From Hyphomonadaceae bacterium (lineage in GTDB: Bacteria > Pseudomonadota > Alphaproteobacteria > Rhizobiales > Hyphomicrobiaceae): a stretch of DNA of 64,000 nt. Position numbers and translations under genes: made by a program. Position 1 is the first letter of the stretch, and each line of letters begins with the position of its first letter. Below, one piece after another: positions 24,583 through 33,837 of this stretch. The stretch covers positions 1-64,000 of the forward strand of contig JAIEQJ010000044.1 of NCBI GenBank assembly GCA_019747815.1. The letters are read 5' to 3'. The notes under the pieces were generated by a model. It did not search any database and was not told where the DNA came from. It saw only the letters and a list, made by a program, of their open reading frames with translations.

Positions 24583-25725
24583 TCAGCGCTTGTCGATGGG
24601 TACGTAGGGGCGGGGTTCGGGGCCGCTGTAGAGCGTGAGCGGCCGGATCAGGATGTTGTTGTCGAGCTGCTCCAGGATCTGCACGGACCAGCCCGGCACC
24701 CGGCCCAGGGCGAAGATCGGCACGAACAGGTCCTTCGGGATGCCGTGCAGGTGATAGATCACGCCCGAGTAGAAATCGACGTTGACGTTGACGCCATGGC
24801 GGGCGTACGGCGCCATCTCCTTCACCAGAGCGTCCAGGATCTCGTACCACTTGGGCTGTCCCATCTCCCGAGACAGCCGCTTGACGCCCTCGCGCATGTG
24901 CCGCGCGCGCGGGTCCTCGGCGCGATAGACGCGGTGGCCGAAGCCCGTGATCGCCTCCTTGGCCGCGCGCTTGCGCTGCACGTAGGCGGCGGCGTTGGCA
25001 GGCTCGCCGATCTCCTGCGCCATCCCCAGCACGTCCTCGGCGGCACCTCCGTGCGCAGGGCCCGATAGGGCGGCGATGGCAGCCGTCACGGCGGCATGGA
25101 TGTTGGCTTGCGTGCCGATGACGACGCGCGCCGCGAAGGAGGACGCGTTGGAGCCGTGCTCGGCGTGCAGCACGAGGTCGGTATCGATCAACCGTGCCGC
25201 GTCGGCTGAAGGTTTCTCGCCTTTGAGCATCCAGAGGAAGTTGGCGGCGTGCGACAGGGCGGCGTCGGGGGCGACCGGCGTCTTGCCGCTGCGGATGCGC
25301 TGGTGCGCGGCCACGATCATCGGCACCTGCGAGGTCAGCCGGATGCCCTTGCGCAGCGTCGCCGGGCGCGAGGTGTCGGCCGCCTCGGCGTCGAAGGCGG
25401 CAAGCGCCGATACCGCCGTGCGCAGCACGTCCATCGGGTGCGCGGTCTTGATGGCGGCAATGATGTCGAGGATCGGGGGCGGAAGCTGGCGCGCCGCTTT
25501 CAGCTCGGCCGTGAAGCCGTCCATCTGCGCCCTGGTCGGCAGCTCGCCGTTGAGCAGGAGATAGGCCGTTTCCTCGAATGTCGAATTCTGTGCCAGATCG
25601 TGGATCGAATAGCCGCGATAGCGCAGCGCGCCGGCCTTGCCGTCGATGAAGGTCGTGGCCGACCGCTCGAAATAGACGTCCTTCAGGCCGCGGTAGATTT
25701 TCGGTGCGGTCTCGGGGCTGCTCAT
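24583..25725 (-). CDS. Citrate synthase / 2-methylcitrate synthase family
   Basis: A 380-residue enzyme condensing oxaloacetate with an acyl-CoA. Active-site residues are His190 (HAEHGSNASSF), His225 (SGPAHGGA), His264 (GFGHRVYR) and the Asp of VNVDFYSG. The length is that of the short type II-like or methylcitrate group, so acetyl- versus propionyl-CoA preference cannot be told. ATG at 25725 follows CAGGAGACGCC; the longer frame upstream overlaps the divergent gene and is not used. It diverges from a phosphotransacetylase-type gene 60 bp away. Confidence 0.9.
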   Translation of the reverse strand: MSSPETAPKIYRGLKDVYFERSATTFIDGKAGALRYRGYSIHDLAQNSTFEETAYLLLNGELPTRAQMDGFTAELKAARQLPPPILDIIAAIKTAHPMDVLRTAVSALAAFDAEAADTSRPATLRKGIRLTSQVPMIVAAHQRIRSGKTPVAPDAALSHAANFLWMLKGEKPSADAARLIDTDLVLHAEHGSNASSFAARVVIGTQANIHAAVTAAIAALSGPAHGGAAEDVLGMAQEIGEPANAAAYVQRKRAAKEAITGFGHRVYRAEDPRARHMREGVKRLSREMGQPKWYEILDALVKEMAPYARHGVNVNVDFYSGVIYHLHGIPKDLFVPIFALGRVPGWSVQILEQLDNNILIRPLTLYSGPEPRPYVPIDKR

Positions 25726-25785
25726 GACAGGCGTCTCCTGGATTGAGGCCGGCGCCCTTGCTAAGAGGGAACGGAGATTCCCGAA

Positions 25786-26790
25786 GTGGCGCCACGAAGA
25801 GGTGTCGAATTGGACGTCCTCGCCCATAGCATGGCGGCCGTGCGAGGCCGAGGGCTCGCAGTGGTTCTACCCGAGAGCGAGGACGAGCGCATCCTGCGAG
25901 CGGCCGAGCACCTCGGCCGGTCGGACATCGCCCGGCCTCTCCTGATCGGAGAGGAGGAGCCGGTGCGCCGCAGGGCCGCGGCCCTTGGCATCGATCTTGC
26001 GGCGAGCGAGGTGCGATATCCTGCGCACGACCGGGTGGCCGCGTACGTCGCGCCGTTGGCGTCTGCGCGCACGACACTGAGCCCTGCCATGGCCGAGCGC
26101 CTGCTGCGCAAGCCGCTGTATTTCGGGGCGGCCATGGTGGCGGCCGGCGATGCGGCTGCCATGGTGGCGGGCGCGGCCAACTCGACGCGACGCGTGATCG
26201 AGGCGGCGGCCATGGTGATCGGCCTGGCGCCCGGCATAGCCACCCCGTCGAGCTTCTTTCTGATGGTCGTGCCCGGCAGCCCGCCGCGCACCTATGTCTT
26301 TGCGGATTGCGCGCTCAATGCAGACCCGACCGCAGACGAGCTTGCAGGCATTGCCATGGCCTCGGCGGACAGCGCCAGGCGCCTGATCGGCGAGGAGCCG
26401 CGTGTGGCGTTTCTGTCTTTCTCCACCCACGGCAGCGCCGCCCATGCGCGTGTCGACAAGGTGCGTGCCGCCCTGGCGGCGGTGCAGGCGCGCCGGCCCG
26501 GGCTCGCCGTCGATGGGGAACTGCAGGGGGATGCCGCGCTGTCGGAGGCCGTCGCCGCCAAAAAGGTGAAACGGCCAAGCCCGGTTGCGGGTCGCGCCAA
26601 CGTGCTCATATTTCCGGACTTGGACTCCGGCAACATTGCCTACAAGCTTGTCCAGCAGCTGGCTGGTGCTCAGGCCATCGGCCCGCTCCTGCAGGGGTTC
26701 GCCAAGCCGGTATCGGATCTCTCGCGTGGCGCAACCGTGGATGACATCGTGGCGACGGCCGTCGTTACCCTGGCGAGGGCACTGGTTTGA
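25786..26790 (+). CDS. Phosphate acyltransferase (Pta family)
   Basis: A 334-residue protein of the phosphate acetyl/butyryltransferase family, which interconverts acyl-CoA and acyl-phosphate. Family segments are [60 protein letters not shown] and [23 protein letters not shown] at 25786 is preceded by CGGAGATTCCCGAA. No acetate kinase gene is near. Its divergent pairing with a citrate synthase suggests joint handling of an acyl-CoA pool. Confidence 0.88.
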   Translation: MAPRRGVELDVLAHSMAAVRGRGLAVVLPESEDERILRAAEHLGRSDIARPLLIGEEEPVRRRAAALGIDLAASEVRYPAHDRVAAYVAPLASARTTLSPAMAERLLRKPLYFGAAMVAAGDAAAMVAGAANSTRRVIEAAAMVIGLAPGIATPSSFFLMVVPGSPPRTYVFADCALNADPTADELAGIAMASADSARRLIGEEPRVAFLSFSTHGSAAHARVDKVRAALAAVQARRPGLAVDGELQGDAALSEAVAAKKVKRPSPVAGRANVLIFPDLDSGNIAYKLVQQLAGAQAIGPLLQGFAKPVSDLSRGATVDDIVATAVVTLARALV

Positions 26791-26807
26791 CGCCCGCGCA
26801 ACAAAGA

Positions 26808-26842
26808 AGCCGCCCTGCCCCGTGGATCAGGGCAGGGCGGCT
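26808..26842. terminator. Bidirectional hairpin terminator
   Basis: A perfect 13-bp stem AGCCGCCCTGCCC / GGGCAGGGCGGCT with a 9-nt loop between two convergent genes. On the minus strand it is followed by TCTTTGTTG, and on the plus strand by CGAACGCCTCGTTCCTTCTTT. Confidence 0.75.
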
Positions 26843-26879
26843 CGAACGCCTCGTTCCTTCTTTCGCCGGTCGCGGCCGG

Positions 26880-27095
26880 TCAGGCCTTGAAGTGCTTGTC
26901 GAGAACGTACCGCACCGCCGTATCATGGGGCACGCGGCGCCGCGTCAGGTCATGGTAGGCCCGCATGGCCGCAAGAGCATCGCGCAGCGCGCCCCAGTAG
27001 GTGCGCACCGTGCGGCCGAAGCGCGAAAGGAGCGAGGGCCGGCTGCTGGTCGGGTAGAAGTCCAGAGCGTCGTTGAAGCTGTTGATGGTGCTCAT
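26880..27095 (-). CDS. Small DUF-type helical protein
   Basis: A 71-residue basic protein (FGRTVRTYWGALRDALAAMR, AYHDLTRRRVPHDTAVRYVL). AGGAG lies 6 nt before the ATG at 27095, which is preferred to an ATG two codons upstream. It has no signal peptide and resembles small rhizobial proteins of unknown function. It is divergent from an acetyltransferase across a region rich in TGCA dyads. Confidence 0.65.
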   Translation of the reverse strand: MSTINSFNDALDFYPTSSRPSLLSRFGRTVRTYWGALRDALAAMRAYHDLTRRRVPHDTAVRYVLDKHFKA

Positions 27096-27144
27096 GATCA
27101 TCTCCTAGGGGCCGCTTTTGCTCTTGGGCACCCCTCTTGTGTAC

Positions 27145-27181
27145 TGCAATATGGTATATGGCATGCCACATTGCAATGCAA
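27145..27181. promoter_or_regulatory. Dyads in a divergent promoter region
   Basis: TGCAATATGG (27145-27154) pairs with CCACATTGCA (27166-27175) at 9 of 10 positions around an inner GGCATGCC, and overlaps TTGCA-A-TGCAA (27171-27181). The region between the 71-residue gene and the acetyltransferase is unusually AT-rich for this genome. A repressor operator is inferred. Confidence 0.4.
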
Positions 27182-27294
27182 CATACGAATAGGAGCGATA
27201 CGTATGCATAATCCGCATGGCTCGCTGAAGGGCCTTTGATTTGCTGTGAAATCCGATGCGCCGTGACAACCAGGACAGCTAAGGCACTCCGCGC

Positions 27295-27852
27295 ATGCCC
27301 GATCGCAAGTGCACAATCGCAGTGTTGGGGGATGGCGCGCTGACGCCGGCCCACGCTGCGCAGATCGACGCCATCTTCTTCGAGGCGAGTGGGCGCACCT
27401 TTGCATCCGGCGCAGACCGGGATGCGTTTCGCGAGCGCTGGCTCGGGCGCTATCTGCACGGCGGCACGGATGTGGTGGTGCTGGCCTTGGATGCCGCGCA
27501 GGCCGTGGCAGGCTATCTGGTGGGCGCGCTGGAGGACCCGAGCCGACAGCCGCGTTTTGCCGACATCCCCTATTTCAGCGGCGCGTTTGGCGATCTGTGC
27601 CCTCGCTATCCGGCGCACCTTCACATCAATATTGCGCCGGCCTTCCGCAGCCGGGGCGTGGGCGCTGACCTCATTGCGGCCTTTGCGGCGCGCGCGTGCG
27701 GCGCCGGCGCGCCCGGCATGCATGTCGTCACGGGGAGGAACGCGCGCAACATAAGGTTCTATACGCGCTGCGGATTTGTCCAACTGCGCGAGGCCGTGTG
27801 GAACACGGGCGAGATCGTCTTTCTTGGCCGCAGCCTGCCGATCCACGGCTGA
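27295..27852 (+). CDS. GNAT-family N-acetyltransferase
   Basis: A 185-residue acetyltransferase. The acetyl-CoA-binding segment is HLHINIAPAFRSRGVGADLI (about 105-125) and the C-terminal strand-helix is GMHVVTGRNARNIRFYTRCG FVQL. The substrate is unknown. It is cytosolic and has no operon partner. Confidence 0.85.
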   Translation: MPDRKCTIAVLGDGALTPAHAAQIDAIFFEASGRTFASGADRDAFRERWLGRYLHGGTDVVVLALDAAQAVAGYLVGALEDPSRQPRFADIPYFSGAFGDLCPRYPAHLHINIAPAFRSRGVGADLIAAFAARACGAGAPGMHVVTGRNARNIRFYTRCGFVQLREAVWNTGEIVFLGRSLPIHG

Positions 27853-28048
27853 GCCGGCCTCGCATCATCCGACGGCCATGGAACGCGCGGGCTTGCGGTC
27901 GCGTTAGAGCTTTGGCCAGACAACCCTAGCAAGCAACCACAGACTGGCGGAGCCGTAGCCATGCGGGACCGGGTATTTCCGGGTCCTGGCGGGATACGCG
28001 AGTGCGTGCGGAAACGTGTCGGAACAAACGGCCCAGGAGATCAATGTC

Positions 28049-28447
28049 ATGCAGCAGCTCTTCAATCAGCTCCTGCAGTTCTTGCAGCAGGGCATTTCGG
28101 CAATCTTTCGGTTTGTGCAGATGATCTGGACCTGGTCGGTCGGCCAGATCAGCAGTCTGGTGCGCGTCCCGTGGCAGGATTGGCCGCTTTGGAAGCAGAT
28201 TCTTCTCGTCCTCATCGTCGCCGGCATCGCCTGGGCCCTCTACAAGGTCGCCAAGGAGCTCTGGGAGGCGGGCGAAAGAATACTGGCCGCGTTTGCTACG
28301 TTGCTGGGCGTCCTGATCCGCACTCTGCCGAGCGTCATCATCGCCGGCCTGATCGCGCTCGCGGGCCTGTGGGTGCTGAACAATGTCGATCTCGGCCGGA
28401 TGCCGCTGCCGACGTTCCTGCAGACGACGTCGGTTGATCGCCGGTAG
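28049..28447 (+). CDS. Small membrane protein
   Basis: A 132-residue protein with an amphipathic Gln/Phe-rich start (MQQLFNQLLQFLQQGISAIF) and two membrane segments (QILLVLIVAGIAWALYKVA and LPSVIIAGLIALAGLWVL). CAGGAG stands 8 nt before the ATG at 28049; a GTG 11 codons upstream is less well placed. No family is recognised. Confidence 0.65.
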   Translation: MQQLFNQLLQFLQQGISAIFRFVQMIWTWSVGQISSLVRVPWQDWPLWKQILLVLIVAGIAWALYKVAKELWEAGERILAAFATLLGVLIRTLPSVIIAGLIALAGLWVLNNVDLGRMPLPTFLQTTSVDRR

Positions 28448-28497
28448 AACGCGGGGCGCGGCAAGCCCTATCGTGTCGCCACGGGCGTTGCCGGGTT

Positions 28498-29367
28498 CTA
28501 TTCGGCAGCGCGCCCTTCGCGATAGGATTTGCGCGTCAGCGCCGCGGAGTTGCGCACCAGCAGCTCCGCTGCCAGCTGGCGCAGGGCCTTGCCGGTCTCG
28601 CCTGGATACTTCGCCCAGTAGGACCGGGGTCGCGGGCAGAAGTGCGCCGCCGTCTGGAGGGATGTCGCCCGCGGGATGACCTGATCGAAGCACGGCAGCT
28701 TGGAGTTCTGCCGCAGCCATCGCTCGTACTGGGCGTCCTCGAACGCGGCCCTGTCCTTCATGCTGATGATGACGCCCAGGCACTCGGCAAAGCCCATGGC
28801 GGTGTCGCGCTGGCTGAATTGCCCCAGGAACTGGAGGCCGTGCGTGGAGATGTAGTCTGGCTTCGTCGGCGACAAGTAGAAATCGACCTCGCGCAGCCAG
28901 ACCTCGGTCAGGACCGAAAGCCCCGGCGCGCTGTCGATGAGCACGAAATCGTAGGCGCTGCGCGCCTCTGCAAGCAGGGTGCGCACCGCTTGGCGCAGCC
29001 GCGTCTCCAGGCCAGCCTTGGACACCTCGCGCTCGAACAGCGTGAGGTGGCCGCCGCCCGGCATCAGGTCCACCGTGCGGGCGTCGTCGACATCCGACAC
29101 GCCGGCGGACAGGAACGAAATCCATGGCAGGGTTTCGTTCTTCAATACCGCGGCAATCAGGTAGTCGACGATCGAGCGGCCCTGTCCCTGGAAAGCCTGC
29201 ACCCAATCCGGCCGCATCAGCATATTGCTGATGCTGGCATGCGCGTCCGAGTCAATGACCAGCACGCGCTTGCCGTGGCAGGCGGCAAGCGTTTCGGCTA
29301 GCGTCAGAACGAGGGTCGACTTCCCCACGCCCCCTTTGGCATTCATTATCGTTATGGTGCTGCGCAT
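28498..29367 (-). CDS. Orphan ParA-family ATPase
   Basis: A 289-residue Walker-type partition ATPase. The deviant Walker A is KGGVGKST (residues 11-18, signature Lys11), followed by VLVIDSDAHASISNML and the Walker B VLIDSAPG. No parB gene is adjacent, so it is not the chromosome-partition parA. Orphan ParA proteins position cell-surface or signalling assemblies. It is convergent with a small membrane-protein gene and divergent from a GMC oxidoreductase. Confidence 0.88.
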   Translation of the reverse strand: MRSTITIMNAKGGVGKSTLVLTLAETLAACHGKRVLVIDSDAHASISNMLMRPDWVQAFQGQGRSIVDYLIAAVLKNETLPWISFLSAGVSDVDDARTVDLMPGGGHLTLFEREVSKAGLETRLRQAVRTLLAEARSAYDFVLIDSAPGLSVLTEVWLREVDFYLSPTKPDYISTHGLQFLGQFSQRDTAMGFAECLGVIISMKDRAAFEDAQYERWLRQNSKLPCFDQVIPRATSLQTAAHFCPRPRSYWAKYPGETGKALRQLAAELLVRNSAALTRKSYREGRAAE

Positions 29368-29644
29368 GCGTTCCCATCGCCTGCCCGAACACCCGCACCG
29401 GGAGAACCAAAGGCGTAACCAAGGAGAATTTGTGGCCGAACCGGACCGGCCGGAGCGAATAGAGGGCGTGCTGGGGCATTCACATCAGGCGCCAAGAGTT
29501 GCGACAAGCCGTTGCCGGAGCAAAATCTTCTGTTTCCTCTGACCAGGGCTCTGCCTTGCCGGCAACGGCGCGGCCGCTCCTCCCCTCCTGCCGCTTGCCT
29601 CCGTCTGTGGCCGGGTTAGGTTGGCGAGGAGGACGCACACCATC

Positions 29645-31261
29645 ATGCCTTCAGATGCCTACGATTATATCGTTGCCGGCGCTGGCACGGCGGGATGCCT
29701 GCTGGCAAACCGCCTCTCCGCCGACCCCAGGGCGCAGGTGCTGCTGCTGGAGGCGGGCGGCAGGGACAACTACCACTGGATCCATATTCCCGTCGGCTAT
29801 CTCTATCTGATGGGCAACCCGCGTGCCGACTGGGGGTTCAAGACCGCCGCGGAGCCCGGCCTCAACGGCCGCAGCTTGGCCTATCCGCGCGGCCGTGTGC
29901 TGGGCGGCTGCTCGTCCATCAACGGCATGATCTACATGCGCGGCCAGGCGCGCGACTACGACCTGTGGCGCCAGATGGGCAATCCCGGCTGGGCGTGGGA
30001 GGATGTGCTCCCCTACTTCACAAAGCACGAAGACCAGTGGGCACTTGAGCCTGACGCCTTCGATGGACTGCACGCCCGGGGCGGCGAATGGCGCGTCGAG
30101 CTTGCCCGCATCCAGTGGAAGATTCTGGATGCCTTCCGGGAAGCGGCGGCCGAGGCCGGCATCCCCAAGGTGGATGACTTCAACCGCGGCGACAACGAGG
30201 GCTGCGGATACTTCCACGTCAACCAGAAGACGGGCGTGCGCTGGAACACGTCCAAGGGCTTTCTGCGCCCGGTGCGCCACCGCGCCAACCTCGACATCAT
30301 GACCCATGCGATGGTCGAGCGCCTGGTGCTCGATGGCAAGCGTGTGACGGGGCTCGTCGTGCGCCAGCAGGGCACGCAGCAGACAATCCGTGCCGCACGC
30401 GAGGTCGTCCTGGCCGCGGGCTCGATCGGCTCGCCGCAGATCCTGCAGCTTTCAGGCATCGGCCCCGGTCGGGTGCTGCAGCGCTTCGGCATCGCGGTGC
30501 GGCACGAGCTGAATGGGGTCGGCGAGAACCTCCAGGATCATCTGCAGGTGCGCTGCGCCTACAAGGTGCAGGGCGTGAAGACCATGAACGAGCGCTTCCA
30601 GAGCCTGCTGCAGCGTGCCGGCTTTGCGGCCCAATACGTGCTTCAGCGCCGCGGGCCGATGACCATGGCGCCCTCGCAGCTCGGGGCCTTCGTCAGGTCC
30701 GATCCGAGCCGCGAGACGCCCAACCTGCAGTATCACGTGCAGCCGCTAACCCTGCCCAAGTTCGGCGAGCCGCTCGATCCGTTTCCGGCCTTCACCGCCA
30801 GCGTTGCCAACATCCGTCCCACCAGCCGCGGATGGGTGCGGATCACGGCGCCGCATCCCGAGGCGCACCCCGAAATCCGGCCGAACTACCTGTCCACCGA
30901 GGAGGACCGGCGCGTGGCGGCCGATGCCATCCGCATCACGCGCACTATCGTCTCCATGCCGTCGCTGGCGCAGTACCGGCCGGAGGAGTTCCGCCCGGGG
31001 CTCAAGGTGCAGGGCGACGCCGAGCTGGCGAAGGCGGCCGGCGACATCGCCACCACCATCTTTCACCCGGTCGGCACCTGCAGGATGGGTGGCGATGAGG
31101 CGGCGGTGGTCGATGCCAGGCTCAAGGTGCATGGGCTCGACGGCCTGCGCGTGGCCGATGCCTCGATCATGCCCACGATCACCTCCGGCAACACCAATTC
31201 CCCGACCCTGATGATCGCCGAGAAGGCCTCGGCCATGATCCTGGAGGACGCGCGCGGCTGA
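29645..31261 (+). CDS. GMC-family FAD oxidoreductase (choline/alcohol dehydrogenase-like)
   Basis: A 538-residue flavoprotein. The FAD site is YIVAGAGTAGCLLANRLSAD with LLLEAGG, and GMC signature 1 is GRVLGGCSSINGMIYMRGQ. The active-site His lies in FHPVGTCRMGG and the C-terminal motif is SIMPTITSGNTNSPTLMIAE. It would oxidise an alcohol, as choline dehydrogenase relatives do. GGCGAGGAGG precedes the ATG at 29645. The physiological alcohol is unknown. Confidence 0.92.
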   Translation: MPSDAYDYIVAGAGTAGCLLANRLSADPRAQVLLLEAGGRDNYHWIHIPVGYLYLMGNPRADWGFKTAAEPGLNGRSLAYPRGRVLGGCSSINGMIYMRGQARDYDLWRQMGNPGWAWEDVLPYFTKHEDQWALEPDAFDGLHARGGEWRVELARIQWKILDAFREAAAEAGIPKVDDFNRGDNEGCGYFHVNQKTGVRWNTSKGFLRPVRHRANLDIMTHAMVERLVLDGKRVTGLVVRQQGTQQTIRAAREVVLAAGSIGSPQILQLSGIGPGRVLQRFGIAVRHELNGVGENLQDHLQVRCAYKVQGVKTMNERFQSLLQRAGFAAQYVLQRRGPMTMAPSQLGAFVRSDPSRETPNLQYHVQPLTLPKFGEPLDPFPAFTASVANIRPTSRGWVRITAPHPEAHPEIRPNYLSTEEDRRVAADAIRITRTIVSMPSLAQYRPEEFRPGLKVQGDAELAKAAGDIATTIFHPVGTCRMGGDEAAVVDARLKVHGLDGLRVADASIMPTITSGNTNSPTLMIAEKASAMILEDARG

Positions 31262-31475
31262 CGCGGCGGGGGCGTTGCGCGACCGTTCCGGCGTGAGCTC
31301 GGCCACCCGCCATGAGCGGCCCGCCTCCGGCGTGCGCCGATGCTGCTCCACCAGCGCCTGGCCGGCGGGCACGCGGCGGAAGGATCGGCAACCCAAGGCG
31401 GCCTCGTCACCGCTGGTTAATCCAACGTCCATCTTTGCACTGCAGAATGCAGGAGAGGCAAACCGGTTACGCGAC

Positions 31476-31793
31476 ATGACCCAGCACGCATCAGGCTCAG
31501 AGCGACGCAAATCGCCGCGCACATGGCTGCGGCGTCCTGGGCAACTCGTGCTCGTGCGGGGCATGCGCGGCACGTCCTCACTGCCGTGCAAGGTCATCAA
31601 CACCTCGAAGGGCGGCGCGCTGATCCAGGTCGACGGGGCGGCAGCCGATATCCCCGATGATTTCTACCTGACCATCGCCGGCCAGCAGGACCAGCGGCTC
31701 ATTTGCTCCGTCGTCCGGCGCGGCAAGCGCTTGCTGGGCGTGCGCTTCATCGCCCAGCCCGACTACCAGGTGCGCATCTCCACGTCGTATTAG
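31476..31793 (+). CDS. PilZ-domain protein
   Basis: A 105-residue PilZ protein, the third in this window. The motifs are RRKSPR (Arg11, Arg15) and NTSKGG (42-47), with strands CKVINTSKGGALIQVDG and ICSVVRRGKRLLGVRF. The start at 31476 is where the domain begins. Sequence differs clearly from the other two PilZ proteins, so it is not part of their duplication. Confidence 0.86.
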   Translation: MTQHASGSERRKSPRTWLRRPGQLVLVRGMRGTSSLPCKVINTSKGGALIQVDGAAADIPDDFYLTIAGQQDQRLICSVVRRGKRLLGVRFIAQPDYQVRISTSY

Positions 31794-31893
31794 GCGTTGG
31801 CCGGCCGCGGCGGCTCCTGAACCGGCTCTGATCGGGCCGGCGCGCTTCGTACGCCGGCGTTGCCTCCCGCGGTCGTGATCGGCATACTCGGGT

Positions 31894-32694
31894 ATGGTCG
31901 ATCATCAGGCAGACGAAATCGGCGGTGAATGGGGCAGCGTCCAGAGTGCGGCGGATCGCAGTGTGGCGATCAGAATCGTCGGCCTCAACAAATGGTTCGG
32001 CGCCTTTCACGTCCTCAAGGGCATCAATCTCACCGTCAGCAAGGGTGAAAAGATCGTCATTTGCGGGCCCTCCGGCTCCGGCAAGTCCACGCTGATCCGC
32101 TGCATCAATCGGCTCGAAACGCACCAGGACGGCCGCATCGTCGTCGACGGCGTGGAGCTGACCAACGACCTGCGCCTGATCGACAAGGTGCGCGCCGAGG
32201 TCGGCATGGTGTTCCAGAGCTTCAACCTGTTTCCACATCTCACCGTGCTGGACAACCTGTGCCTGGGGCCGGTGTGGGTGAAGAAGATGCCGCGCGCGGC
32301 CGCCGAGGCGCTGGCCCGCAAGTACCTGGAGCGCGTACGCATCCCGGAGCAGGCCAACAAGTATCCCGGGCAGCTCTCCGGTGGCCAGCAGCAGCGTGTG
32401 GCCATCGCGCGGGCCCTGTGCATGAGCCCCCGCATCATGCTGTTCGACGAGCCGACCTCGGCCCTCGATCCTGAGATGATCAAGGAGGTGCTGGACGTGA
32501 TGACCGATCTGGCCCGCTCGGGAATGACCATGCTATGCGTCACCCACGAGATGGGGTTCGCCCGTTCGGTGGCCGACCGGGTCGTGTTCATGGACCAGGG
32601 CGAGATCGTCGAAGAGGCGCCGCCTGCGCAATTCTTCAGCAACCCGCGATCTCAGCGCACGAAGCTTTTCCTGTCGCAGATCCTGGAGCACTGA
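31894..32694 (+). CDS. General amino-acid ABC transporter ATP-binding protein (AapP-like)
   Basis: A 266-residue ABC ATPase of the polar amino-acid (HisP/AapP) group. Walker A is GPSGSGKST, the Q-loop region [20 protein letters not shown] is typical, signature [15 protein letters not shown] and Walker [16 protein letters not shown] follow. It is the first gene of a four-gene uptake operon, whereas in Rhizobium the order is J-Q-M-P with the ATPase last. Confidence 0.94.
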   Translation: MVDHQADEIGGEWGSVQSAADRSVAIRIVGLNKWFGAFHVLKGINLTVSKGEKIVICGPSGSGKSTLIRCINRLETHQDGRIVVDGVELTNDLRLIDKVRAEVGMVFQSFNLFPHLTVLDNLCLGPVWVKKMPRAAAEALARKYLERVRIPEQANKYPGQLSGGQQQRVAIARALCMSPRIMLFDEPTSALDPEMIKEVLDVMTDLARSGMTMLCVTHEMGFARSVADRVVFMDQGEIVEEAPPAQFFSNPRSQRTKLFLSQILEH

Positions 32695-32764
32695 TGTCGC
32701 GGGGTATTGGACGGAACGGGTGCGGACCAACGTGGTGAAGGCGATCCCTGAGGAGAGTGGAGTC

Positions 32765-33790
32765 ATGACGCATCTTGCTCGAGCCGTTGTCTGGTGTGCA
32801 GCCGCGCTGATTGCCATGCCAGGCGTCGCCAGCGCGCAGCAAAGGACGCTGGATTCGGTGAAGCAGCGCGGCCAGCTCGTGTGCGGCGTCAACGTCGGCC
32901 TCGCAGGCTTCAGTGCCCAGGACGACAAGGGCGTCTGGACCGGCCTCGACGCCGACTACTGCCGGGCGATCGCCGCCGCCGTTCTGGGCGACGGCAACAA
33001 GGTGAGATACGTCGCCACCACCACCAAGGAGCGCTTCACCGCGCTGCAGTCGCGCGAGCTCGACGTGCTGGCGCGCAACACGACATGGACTTTGCAGCGC
33101 GATTCCGCCCAGGGCCTGAGCTTCATCGGCGTCAACTACTACGACGGCCAGGGGTTCATCGTGAAGAAGTCGGCCAACGTCAAGTCGGCCAAGGAGCTGG
33201 CGGGGGCCACGGTTTGCGTGCAGAGCGGCACCACCACCGAGCTCAACCTCGCCGACTTCTTCAGGTCGAACAAGCTCGAGTACAAGACGCTCGTGTTCGA
33301 GAAATCCGACGAGGCGCTCAAGGCGTATCAGGCCGACCGCTGCGATTCCTACACCACGGATGTCTCCGGTCTCTATTCGGTGCGCCTGCAGATGGCCAAA
33401 CCCGCAGATCACGTCGTGCTGCCCGATATCATTTCCAAGGAGCCGCTGGGGCCGGCCGTGCGCCAGGATGACGGCCAGTGGTTCACCATCGTCAAATGGG
33501 TGCATTTCGCGCTGCTGAATGCCGAGGAGGCGGGCGTCACCAAGGCCAATGTCGACCAGATGCTCAATTCCCAGGTGCCCGACGTGAGACGCCTGCTCGG
33601 CAAGGAGGGCGATTTCGGCAAGGGCCTGGGGCTCGACAACGATTGGGCCTACAGGATCATCAAGCACGTCGGCAACTACGGCGAGATCTTCGATCGCCAT
33701 GTCGGCCCCGACTCGCGCCTCAACATCCCGCGCGGCCGCAACGCCCTCTACACCCAGGGAGGTCTGCACTACGCGCCGCCGATCCGGTGA
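32765..33790 (+). CDS. Amino-acid ABC transporter substrate-binding protein (AapJ-like)
   Basis: A 341-residue periplasmic binding protein of the general L-amino-acid system. The signal peptide (HLARAVVWCAAALIAMPGVASA) is followed by the family start RTLDSVKQRGQLVCGVNVGL, then GFSAQDDKGVWTGLDADYCR AIAAAVLGD and late YTTDVSGLYSVRLQM. GAGGAGAGTGGAGTC before the ATG fixes the start. Confidence 0.94.
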   Translation: MTHLARAVVWCAAALIAMPGVASAQQRTLDSVKQRGQLVCGVNVGLAGFSAQDDKGVWTGLDADYCRAIAAAVLGDGNKVRYVATTTKERFTALQSRELDVLARNTTWTLQRDSAQGLSFIGVNYYDGQGFIVKKSANVKSAKELAGATVCVQSGTTTELNLADFFRSNKLEYKTLVFEKSDEALKAYQADRCDSYTTDVSGLYSVRLQMAKPADHVVLPDIISKEPLGPAVRQDDGQWFTIVKWVHFALLNAEEAGVTKANVDQMLNSQVPDVRRLLGKEGDFGKGLGLDNDWAYRIIKHVGNYGEIFDRHVGPDSRLNIPRGRNALYTQGGLHYAPPIR

Positions 33791-33837
33791 CGGCGTGGAC
33801 AGGCAAGCCATGAGCGGCCGGGTTCGGAGGGGCTGAT

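Noticed and set aside
28498-29367. ParA as a chromosome-partition parA or plasmid marker
   Set aside because: No parB, parS or replication gene is adjacent.
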